16,770 nt of DNA from Novosphingopyxis sp042090735 (GTDB lineage Bacteria; Pseudomonadota; Alphaproteobacteria; Sphingomonadales; Sphingomonadaceae), in NCBI GenBank assembly GCA_042090735.1, contig JBELIU010000036.1:1-16770 (forward strand), read 5' to 3'. Both the position numbers and the translations under genes were made by a program. This document shows, piece by piece, positions 1 through 5,255 of the stretch (the stretch's first letter is position 1; every line of letters starts with the position of its first letter). The notes beneath the pieces are model-generated. The model searched no databases. It had not been told where the DNA came from and was given only the letters and a program-made list of their open reading frames with translations.

Positions 1-1
1 G

Positions 2-559
2 GTCTTCGCCCGGATGCGCACGCCCGCCGGCCAGTTGTTCGGCTTTATGGGGCTCCATCCCCGTCCTCCGCAGACCGGCACCGATACGCAGGAACGCGAT
101 GCCGAGATCGCGGTGGGCGCGCGAATCGCTGCCAAATCGAAGCTGCCGGTGCTGGCGATGGGTGATTTCAATGACGTCGCCTGGTCGGACACGTCCGAGC
201 TGTTCAAGCGCATCGGCACCTATCTCGATCCGCGCATCGGCCGGGGCTTCTACGCCACCTTCCCCGCCAAGTTACCAGCATTCCGCTGGCCGCTCGACCA
301 GATCTATTTCACCAAGGAATTTTCGATCGACCGGCTGGAAGTGCTGGAGAACGTGAATTCGGATCATCTGCCGATCATCGCCAAGATGTGCCTCGCGCCT
401 GCTATCGGAGAGCGCGTGAACGAAGATCCCGAGCCGATCGAGAAGGATGATCTGGAGGAAGCCAACGAGATCATCGAAAAAGGCATTCGCACCGAGGCGC
501 GCGAAGAGGCGATCGGCAATACCGATGGCGCGCGTGAGAAGCGTCAGGAGGCCGAATAG
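2..559 (+). CDS. Endonuclease/exonuclease/phosphatase (EEP) family protein, 5'-truncated by window edge
   Basis: This is the C-terminal part of an EEP-superfamily metal-dependent phosphoesterase (relatives include exonuclease III, DNase I and sphingomyelinases). The frame is open from base 2, so the first ATG (14) is probably internal and the N-terminal half lies outside the window. Numbering from that ATG, the visible hallmarks are the strand ending in LHPRPP (about residue 14), the metal/catalytic motif GDFND at 50-54, a WPLDQIYF segment at 92-99 and the terminal catalytic motif SDHLPI at 116-121. After the domain comes a tail of about 55 residues (127-181), very rich in Glu, Asp, Lys and Arg and not part of the EEP fold. 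The substrate cannot be told from this fragment. The gene ends one nucleotide before the stop of the convergent phosphodiesterase gene. Family assignment is secure, specificity is not. Confidence 0.87.
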   Translation, partial: VFARMRTPAGQLFGFMGLHPRPPQTGTDTQERDAEIAVGARIAAKSKLPVLAMGDFNDVAWSDTSELFKRIGTYLDPRIGRGFYATFPAKLPAFRWPLDQIYFTKEFSIDRLEVLENVNSDHLPIIAKMCLAPAIGERVNEDPEPIEKDDLEEANEIIEKGIRTEAREEAIGNTDGAREKRQEAE

Positions 560-571
560 GCTACTCGGCCT
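549..571. repeat. Inverted repeat spanning both convergent stop codons
   Basis: The arms GAGGCCGA (548-555) and TCGGCCTC (565-572) are perfect inverted copies. Inside them, TAG (557-559) and CTA (561-563) form the two opposing stop codons around a central G at 560. Both proteins therefore end in the same residues, Glu-Ala-Glu-stop. There is no T-tract on either side, so this is not a classical intrinsic terminator. It may slow polymerase or simply reflect the coding constraint. Confidence 0.5.
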
Positions 572-1661
572 CGGGCCGCTCGGCACCGGCCAAGGCCGCG
601 GCGGCGAGCCCCGGTTGATCGGCAAACAGCCCATCGATTCCCGCCGCAATGAATGCCTGAATTTCTGCTGCCAGATTGCCCCGCTGGTCCGGCCGGTCGC
701 CGCGACGCAGATTGCCGGGCAGGAACTCGTTTTCCGCACGGAAGGTCCAGGGGTGGACCAGAAGGCCGGCACCGTGCGCCCACGTTACCAGCTTGGTCGG
801 ATCGTCCAGCTGCCCGTTCTCGCCGATCGGGATGATCAGCGATTTCTGCGGTCCGATCGCATCGGCATAGCTGGCGATCGCACCGATCCCGCCCTCGGTC
901 AGCATGTTTTTGTACTGGATATCGGGCGCGTCCGCTGGACCACCGTCTTCTGCCATCAGCTGGACGAGGCGCACCGCACTCACAGCGTTCAGCGCCTTCA
1001 GGTTAGCGACTTCAAAGCTCTGCACGAACACCGGTGCCTCGGCGCTGTTCCAGCCGGCTTTTTCGAGAGCGGCCAATAGCGGCGCCTGATGCGGAAGGCC
1101 GATCGACGCGAAATAGCTCGGATGCTTGGTTTCGGGATAGACGCCGACGGTGCGGCCTACGCGCGCGCCCTCGCTTTTCGCCAAAGCGATGGTCTCGGCA
1201 AAAGTCGGAATTTCGAACTGCCCGTCGTAGCGCGTGTTGGCCGGGCGCAGCTTCGGCAGACGCTCCTTGGCACGCAGGGTCTTCAACTCGGCGAGCGTGA
1301 AGTCTTCGGTAAACCAGCCAGTCGTCTCGACGCCGTCGATATTCTTTGTGGCGCGCCGATCCGCGAACTCGGCATGATCGGCGACGTCGGTGGTATCGGA
1401 AATCTCGTTCTCATGCCGCGCAATGAGGACGCCATCCTTGGTCAACACCAGATCGGGCTCGATAAAATCGGCGCCCTGGTCGATCGCGAGCTTGTAGGCG
1501 GCAAGCGTATGCTCGGGCCGATCGCCGCTGGCGCCGCGATGCGCGATGATGGCGAAGTTCGCCACGGCGGCGGGCCTAGCCGGCATCAGGGGCTCCACGG
1601 TCGCGCAGCCGCCGAGCGCGGCCGCGCCGAGCGCCGTCAGAAGAAGCCCTTTCCATCTCAA
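561..1661 (-). CDS. glpQ: Glycerophosphodiester phosphodiesterase, lipoprotein
   Basis: The protein (366 aa) hydrolyses glycerophosphodiesters to glycerol-3-phosphate and an alcohol, probably on the periplasmic side of the envelope. A short signal peptide ends in the lipobox LGGC (Cys19, followed by Ala), which predicts a lipid-anchored protein. GDPD hallmarks follow: HRGASG at 41-46, PEHT at 49-52, the metal-binding EPD at 68-70, the catalytic His83 in ARHEN, and PETKH at 176-180. The length fits the periplasmic GlpQ class. The start is TTG at 1661, chosen because no suitable ATG gives this signal peptide and because GGAGG lies 7 nt upstream. The TTG overlaps the stop of the DUF427 gene (TTGA), which predicts coupled translation. 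Its 3' end is one nucleotide from the convergent EEP gene. The symbol follows family resemblance; glycerophosphodiester specificity was not tested. Confidence 0.9.
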   Translation of the reverse strand: MRWKGLLLTALGAAALGGCATVEPLMPARPAAVANFAIIAHRGASGDRPEHTLAAYKLAIDQGADFIEPDLVLTKDGVLIARHENEISDTTDVADHAEFADRRATKNIDGVETTGWFTEDFTLAELKTLRAKERLPKLRPANTRYDGQFEIPTFAETIALAKSEGARVGRTVGVYPETKHPSYFASIGLPHQAPLLAALEKAGWNSAEAPVFVQSFEVANLKALNAVSAVRLVQLMAEDGGPADAPDIQYKNMLTEGGIGAIASYADAIGPQKSLIIPIGENGQLDDPTKLVTWAHGAGLLVHPWTFRAENEFLPGNLRRGDRPDQRGNLAAEIQAFIAAGIDGLFADQPGLAAAALAGAERPEAE

Positions 1662-1939
1662 GCGCTCACCTCCACGCCCTTCCAGAACGCATAACGCCCC
1701 TCGATCTCGGATGCGGCATCCTTGGGCTCGGGATAATACCAGGCGGCGTCCTTGTTGGTCTCACCGTCGACCGTAACCGATTTATAGAAAGCCGTGCCCT
1801 TCCAGGGGCACACGCTGGTCGTGTCGCTATCCTCGAAATATTGCTCGTCGATGCTGTCTGCCGGGAAATAGGCATTGCCCTCCACCGTCACGATGTCGTC
1901 GCTTTCGGCCAAGGTCCGGCCGTTCCAGATTGCTTTCAT
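1658..1939 (-). CDS. DUF427 domain-containing protein
   Basis: This small soluble protein (93 aa) matches the DUF427 family, compact beta-rich proteins of unknown biochemical role. Recognisable features are the start MKAIWNGRTLAESDD, the YFP and SIDEQYF segment at about 24-36, the conserved CPWKGTAFY at 44-52 and AAWYYPEP at 65-72. The family is normally about 90-130 aa, so this is full length. AAGGAG lies 6 nt before the ATG at 1939. The stop overlaps the TTG start of the glycerophosphodiesterase gene by 4 nt (TTGA), so the two are probably co-translated; whether they share a function is unknown. It is separated from the transporter gene upstream by 59 nt and may belong to the same transcript. 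Confidence 0.88.
   Translation of the reverse strand: MKAIWNGRTLAESDDIVTVEGNAYFPADSIDEQYFEDSDTTSVCPWKGTAFYKSVTVDGETNKDAAWYYPEPKDAASEIEGRYAFWKGVEVSA
1669..1673 (-). promoter_or_regulatory. Ribosome binding site deciding the TTG start of glpQ
   Basis: GGAGG on the minus strand, within the last codons of the DUF427 gene, sits 7 nt before the TTG at 1661. The match and spacing are near ideal. It supports TTG over any downstream ATG. Confidence 0.7.
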
Positions 1940-1945
1940 GTCCTG

Positions 1946-1951
1946 CTCCTT
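1946..1951 (-). promoter_or_regulatory. Ribosome binding site of the DUF427 gene
   Basis: AAGGAG on the minus strand lies 6 nt upstream of the ATG at 1939. It is one of the strongest Shine-Dalgarno matches in the window and fixes this start. Confidence 0.7.
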
Positions 1952-1998
1952 CGATCGATCCGATCTGCCAACGCGCGCCGCGCGGCATCCGCTCCGTC

Positions 1999-2859
1999 CT
2001 ATCCCAATTGCATGAGCGCCAGACCCAGAACCAGGATCGCCGCCGCCACGATCCTCCGGATGCCGAAGCCTTCTTTCAGCAGGACGGCCCCCATCAGTGC
2101 GCCGAACAGCACCGATGTTTCGCGCAGAGCGGAAACCTTGGCGGTCTCCATCAGCGTAAAGGCAAACAGGGCGGCCCCGTAGCTCAGGACGGAGAGCGCC
2201 CCGCCGGCCACGCCGTAGCGCCAGCGCAGGCGCATCGCCTCACGCCATTGCCCCCGCCGGCGGACTGCGGCGAGGCAGAGGATGCCCACGCAATCGAACA
2301 GGAACAGCCAGGCGATGAAGGTGAACGGATCGTCCGCCAGTCGGGCGCCGCGTGCATCGGTGACGTTGTAGAGCGCGATCCCGACCGCCGTCAGCGCGGC
2401 GAAGCCCAAAGCGCGCCGATCCGGATGCGATGCGATCGTCACCCCTTTGGGCGGCCAAGCGAAAAGCAAGACCGCGGCGGTTGCAATCAGCAGGCCAGCA
2501 ATCTCGATAAGCGGCAGTGTTTCGCCGAGTAGCAGGAACGCGCTAATGCCCGTCAGCATCGGCGCACCGCCGCGCATGATCGGGAAGACGAGGCTGAGAT
2601 CGCCGCGCGACAGCGCCGAGATCAGGGCGAGTTGGTAGAGAAAATGCACCGGCACGGTAATTCCCAGCGCGCCCCACACCGCCGGGCTCGGCGGCGGCAC
2701 CACGAATAGCACCACCGGTACCATCAGCAGCGAAGCGCTGCCCTGCAGGATCGCGCGGCTGGCCAGAATGTCACTGCCAGCCTTCACGCTGTAATTGGCC
2801 GCCGCGAGCGTGATCGCGGAAAACAGGCCGAGCGCGATGGCGAGGAAATGCGGGGCCAT
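1999..2859 (-). CDS. EamA/DMT-family membrane transporter
   Basis: The product (286 aa) is an integral inner-membrane protein of the drug/metabolite transporter superfamily, with about ten hydrophobic helices in two EamA-like halves (about 5-135 and 152-285). Each half ends with the family's pattern of a hydrophobic helix closed by a glutamate: SAFLLLGE near 115 and GAVLLKE near 264. The substrate cannot be predicted; the family exports amino acids, metabolites or drugs. The frame stays open upstream to 2985, but that stretch (42 residues) is Arg/Pro/Asp-rich and unlike a membrane protein, so I place the start at the ATG at 2859, where the first helix begins. That ATG has only a weak Shine-Dalgarno (GGAAG, far upstream) but overlaps the stop of a short upstream ORF (TAATG), suggesting coupling. 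Confidence 0.85.
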   Translation of the reverse strand: MAPHFLAIALGLFSAITLAAANYSVKAGSDILASRAILQGSASLLMVPVVLFVVPPPSPAVWGALGITVPVHFLYQLALISALSRGDLSLVFPIMRGGAPMLTGISAFLLLGETLPLIEIAGLLIATAAVLLFAWPPKGVTIASHPDRRALGFAALTAVGIALYNVTDARGARLADDPFTFIAWLFLFDCVGILCLAAVRRRGQWREAMRLRWRYGVAGGALSVLSYGAALFAFTLMETAKVSALRETSVLFGALMGAVLLKEGFGIRRIVAAAILVLGLALMQLG

Positions 2860-2900
2860 TATGCGGTCGCTTCCATCTGGAAAGTCGCGATGGTCCGCAT
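2859..2900 (-). CDS. Possible 13-codon leader ORF before the DMT transporter
   Basis: A short ORF (MRTIATFQMEATA) starts at the ATG at 2900, 3 nt after a run of eight G on the minus strand that would act as a strong Shine-Dalgarno. Its TAA stop shares its last A with the transporter ATG (TAATG). An in-frame ATG at 2939 would give 26 aa but lacks a ribosome binding site. This geometry is typical of translational coupling or of a leader peptide. No homologue is recognised, and chance is possible for an ORF this short. Confidence 0.35.
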   Translation of the reverse strand: MRTIATFQMEATA

Positions 2901-3067
2901 ACGCCCCCCCCTGTTTTCCTCTCGCCCAACAGCTATCATGTTCGAAGAATCGCGGCGGTGGGATCGGCGGATATCCATCGCGCAAATCATAGCGCGGATG
3001 CGGGTTTGTAGGACAGGTCCGGCGTCATCGGTTCGGCCCGCAACGCTTATATCACCCGGCAGAAAGG
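2901..3067. other. Intergenic region upstream of the DMT transporter
   Basis: About 170 nt separate the ArsC-like gene stop from the leader ORF. On the minus strand a TATGAT hexamer occurs within CGCTATGATTTGCG, but no convincing -35 is seen at the right distance. I find no hairpin with a T-tract after the ArsC-like gene and no RNA gene. The promoter of the transporter/DUF427/phosphodiesterase group is probably here. Confidence 0.4.
2904..2911. repeat. Homopolymeric C8/G8 tract
   Basis: Eight C in a row on the plus strand (G8 on the minus strand) lie in the untranslated region before the transporter, as part of the putative ribosome binding site of the leader ORF. It is the longest mononucleotide run I noticed in the window. 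Such runs are prone to slippage. Confidence 0.6.
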
Positions 3068-3415
3068 CTAACCCAGCCGCTCCGCATAGACGCCCTCGTC
3101 GAAACCCACGATCAGATCGCCCGCTCCTTCGATCACGGGTCGCTTGATCATCGACGGGTGTGCCGCCATCAGCCGCGCCGCCCTGGCATCGTCGATCTCC
3201 GCTTTGTCTTCATCGGAAATCTTGCACCAGGTCGTGCCGCGACGATTGAGCAGCACCTCATGGCCCACCTCGCCGATCCAACGGTTCAATCGCGCCTCGT
3301 CGATCCCGTCTTTCTTGTAGTCGTGAAATTCATACTCCACGGCCCGCGCCTCCAGCCATTTGCGCGCCTTTTTGATCGTGTCGCAATTGGGGATGCCGTA
3401 CATCGTCAGCGTCAT
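3068..3415 (-). CDS. ArsC/Spx-family thioredoxin-fold protein (YffB-like reductase)
   Basis: This 115-aa cytoplasmic protein has the ArsC/Spx thioredoxin-like fold. It begins MTLTMYGIPN and carries the single active-site cysteine Cys11 in NCDTIKKARKWL, then FHDYKKDG at 30-37, LLNRRGTTWCK at 55-65 and the family's KRPVIEG at 91-97. This pattern resembles the YffB subgroup, annotated as ArsC-family reductases, rather than true arsenate reductases; glutathione-dependent thiol reduction is assumed, not proven. The start at 3415 overlaps the nth stop (ATGA), so the two are translationally coupled, and the longer upstream frame is just nth read out of frame. No arsenic genes lie nearby, which argues against an ars function. 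Confidence 0.9.
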   Translation of the reverse strand: MTLTMYGIPNCDTIKKARKWLEARAVEYEFHDYKKDGIDEARLNRWIGEVGHEVLLNRRGTTWCKISDEDKAEIDDARAARLMAAHPSMIKRPVIEGAGDLIVGFDEGVYAERLG

Positions 3416-4089
3416 GCGTGCTCCTTCCCGTCGCCTTCGCGCGCGGCGTACCAGAGGCACAGATCCGATACAGGGCAAATGTCGCATTTGGGGCTGCGCG
3501 ATACGCAGATGCGTTTGCCAAACTGGATCAGCCAGAAGTGGCCATCGCGGTGCGCCCAGTCCGGCGCGCGCTGTTCCAGCTGTTCGGCGGTCTTGTCCGC
3601 GGTCTTCGCGTGCGTCAGCCCGATGCGGTTGCAGACGCGGTGGACGTGCGTATCCACCGCGATCACGTCCGCATCGAAGGTGAAACTCATCACGATGTCC
3701 GCACATTTACGGCCTATGCCGGGCATTTTCAGAAGACCTTCGCGCGTGTTCGGCACCACGCCGCCATGTTCGCCGATCAACGCCTCGCAGAATTTGCGAA
3801 TGTTGCGCGCCTTCATATTGTAAAGCCCGGCCGGCTTGATCGCGGCGGCCACCGTCTCGTCATCCAGGTCCAGCATTGCCTCCGGGGTCGCGGCGAGCGC
3901 GAACAGCGCCTTGCTCGCTTTGGCCGTATTGCGATCGAGCGACTGGGCGGACAGCATGCAGGAGATGCAGCTGCGGAACGGATCGGGCTGTTCCTTGGGT
4001 CCCTTCGCGTCTTTCGTTCGGCCCGGCATCGCATCGCGCAGCCGTTCGAACACCGTCTCGACATCGTCTTCGGGCAGCAGCGCGCTCAT
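3412..4089 (-). CDS. nth: Endonuclease III (DNA glycosylase/AP lyase)
   Basis: Base-excision repair enzyme (225 aa) that removes oxidised pyrimidines and cleaves at the abasic site. The helix-hairpin-helix reads KMPGIGRKCADIV with catalytic Lys128, followed by AVDTHVHRV with catalytic Asp146. The four [4Fe-4S] ligands are Cys195, Cys202, Cys205 and Cys211 in the canonical C-x6-C-x2-C-x5-C spacing. The DNA-contact motif MLSAQSLD (45-52) is intact. Length fits the family. The start at 4089 overlaps the stop of the 63-aa gene (ATGA), with GAAGG just upstream; its own stop overlaps the ArsC-like start. A second, more divergent endonuclease III-like gene lies about 240 nt upstream in the same direction, so this one most likely provides the housekeeping Nth activity. 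Confidence 0.96.
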   Translation of the reverse strand: MSALLPEDDVETVFERLRDAMPGRTKDAKGPKEQPDPFRSCISCMLSAQSLDRNTAKASKALFALAATPEAMLDLDDETVAAAIKPAGLYNMKARNIRKFCEALIGEHGGVVPNTREGLLKMPGIGRKCADIVMSFTFDADVIAVDTHVHRVCNRIGLTHAKTADKTAEQLEQRAPDWAHRDGHFWLIQFGKRICVSRSPKCDICPVSDLCLWYAAREGDGKEHA

Positions 4090-4277
4090 TTTGCCTTCAC
4101 ACGGACGTTCATGGCGATGGACATACGCTCCTCGGAATAGGACATGCGCTTCGCGATGCGGATCGCGGCGATCAAGTCGGCTGTCACCTCATCGGCTTCC
4201 AGCAGCTGACCGTGCGTGACCGGCGTCTCGAACCGGCCAGGATGCATGGCGCGTATGCGGATCATGTCGTCGCTCAT
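4086..4277 (-). CDS. Small conserved-looking hypothetical protein upstream of nth
   Basis: I do not recognise this 63-aa protein. It is soluble, contains several methionines, has a mixed acidic and basic composition, and shows no membrane segment or metal motif. The central part (DEVTADLIAAIRIAKRMSYS) would form an amphipathic helix. Reality is supported by a 4-nt overlap (ATGA) with the nth start and by the lack of any other explanation for the 242-nt stretch between the two glycosylase genes. The start at 4277 has no visible Shine-Dalgarno; an in-frame ATG at 4265 is an alternative. A role with Nth is only a guess from position. Confidence 0.6.
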   Translation of the reverse strand: MSDDMIRIRAMHPGRFETPVTHGQLLEADEVTADLIAAIRIAKRMSYSEERMSIAMNVRVKAK

Positions 4278-4331
4278 GGCGGTTGGTTTAGCGGGGCTGC
4301 CGCAGCTCCACCACCGGGTTTCGCCATCCGC

Positions 4332-5039
4332 TCATTGCAAGCGCCCGGTCGCGCAGTCGGAACGCGCGGGGCAGCGATCGCACAGCATCTCGGAAGGACG
4401 GCAGAGCGTCTGGCCGAGCTTCTTGACCAGCAGATGATGCTCATCGATGTCGGCTGCGGACCATTCCTCGGGTATGATCGGCATCAGCGCGTCATAGGCC
4501 CGCCTCGTATCGGCCTTGGGCGGGACGAGCCCCATGCGCTGCATGATGCGGCGGTGGTGGCTATCGATCACGATCGCACGGCGGTGAAAGCGCGAGGTGT
4601 TCATGATCCCGGCGCTGATCTTGCGCGCGACGCCGGGCAAGCGTTCCAGCCACGCCATAGCGTCTTCGGTCGGCAGGTTGGACAGGTGCCGCAGATCCAC
4701 CTCGCCCCTTTCCGCCATGATCGCCTGAAGGCAGGCCTTCAATCGCTCGGCAGACTGCGCCGGAAAGGTCTGCGTCCGCAATTCGTCCGTGAGTGTCTCG
4801 ACATGAGCCGTGGCCACCGCTTCCCATGTACCGAAGCGCTGGAGCAGCCGATCGGTCGCCGCGTTGGAGATCGCCGTCTTGCTGCGCGCGCCGATGACGC
4901 CCTGCACCAGCGTCCAGACCGGATCTTGGCGCTTTTCATGCTGCCGCTCGATCCGCCCGAAGCGCGCGATCAGCGCGGCGTGGAGGCGGCGCAGGATATC
5001 GGTGCGCGGATCGCCGCCTAGGGACAGCTGATCGCTCAG
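4332..5039 (-). CDS. Divergent endonuclease III-like HhH-GPD glycosylase with [4Fe-4S] cluster
   Basis: This 235-aa protein belongs to the HhH-GPD superfamily. It keeps the hairpin LERLPGVARK with catalytic-type Lys140, the general Asp159 in VIDSHHRR (VDTHV in Nth), and the cluster ligands Cys213, Cys220, Cys223 and Cys229 with C-x6-C-x2-C-x5-C spacing. It differs from Nth in the DNA-contact loop: the usual SAQ is replaced by GVIGARSKT (47-55). A glycosylase and/or AP lyase function is likely; the lesion is unknown. The start is uncertain. The only in-frame ATG is at 5153, but this would overlap the upstream gene by 118 nt and add an Arg-rich stretch that looks like an out-of-frame reading. 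I prefer CTG at 5039, which overlaps the upstream stop (CTGA) and has GGAG 6 nt ahead. Confidence 0.85.
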   Translation of the reverse strand: MSDQLSLGGDPRTDILRRLHAALIARFGRIERQHEKRQDPVWTLVQGVIGARSKTAISNAATDRLLQRFGTWEAVATAHVETLTDELRTQTFPAQSAERLKACLQAIMAERGEVDLRHLSNLPTEDAMAWLERLPGVARKISAGIMNTSRFHRRAIVIDSHHRRIMQRMGLVPPKADTRRAYDALMPIIPEEWSAADIDEHHLLVKKLGQTLCRPSEMLCDRCPARSDCATGRLQ

Positions 5040-5251
5040 CCGACGCTCCGATAGCGCGCTTCGAATACCGCTTCTCGATCGGCCTTGGCCATGCCAGCGG
5101 TTTCCTCCATGAAGCGGTTGCGCAGCTCGCGATCGGCGAATACCCAAACGCAAACCGTATCGGCGCTATGGTAGATAGCCTTACGCTCATCATCGATTTC
5201 GCAAAGTTCGGGCGGCATCGCCACCGGGATGCAAATCGATTCGATCGTCAT
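5036..5251 (-). CDS. Small hypothetical protein between guaA and the endonuclease III-like gene
   Basis: I do not recognise this 71-aa protein. It begins MTIESICIPVAMPPELCEIDDE, has two cysteines in the N-terminal part and one near the middle (VCVWVF), and ends with a charged helical half (RELRNRFMEETAGMAKADRE). There is no signal peptide or membrane segment. It looks like a genuine coding sequence: the composition is balanced, it starts 4 nt after the guaA stop, and its own stop overlaps the putative CTG start of the next gene. The GGGAA in the last guaA codons may serve as ribosome binding site. The position predicts co-expression with guaA and the glycosylase; the function is unknown. Confidence 0.7.
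   Translation of the reverse strand: MTIESICIPVAMPPELCEIDDERKAIYHSADTVCVWVFADRELRNRFMEETAGMAKADREAVFEARYRSVG
5046..5049 (-). promoter_or_regulatory. Ribosome binding site supporting a CTG start
   Basis: GGAG on the minus strand lies 6 nt before the CTG at 5039, which itself overlaps the stop of the preceding gene. It is short but well placed, and there is no ATG, GTG or TTG near the expected N-terminus. Confidence 0.4.
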
Positions 5252-5255
5252 TGCT

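Noticed and set aside
447..1079. A 210-codon plus-strand frame over the EEP tail and the phosphodiesterase gene
   Set aside because: It overlaps two better supported genes in other frames and has no domain.
1965..1990. GC-rich alternating repeat (CGCGCG twice) after the transporter gene as a terminator
   Set aside because: The loop would be one nucleotide and no T-tract follows.
2860..2985. A 42-residue N-terminal extension of the DMT transporter
   Set aside because: The residues are polar and proline-rich and precede the first membrane helix; the family normally starts at that helix.
3068..3415. Arsenate resistance function for the ArsC-like gene
   Set aside because: The sequence is closer to the YffB-type subgroup and there are no arsB, arsR or arsH genes nearby.
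3876..5021. A 381-codon plus-strand frame across the glycosylase genes
   Set aside because: It crosses several real minus-strand genes and shows low-complexity, Arg/His-rich composition, as expected of a shadow frame.
5040..5153. Start of the endonuclease III-like gene at the ATG at 5153
   Set aside because: It would overlap the convincing 71-aa gene by 118 nt and add an Arg-rich sequence unlike a folded domain; kept only as the alternative start.
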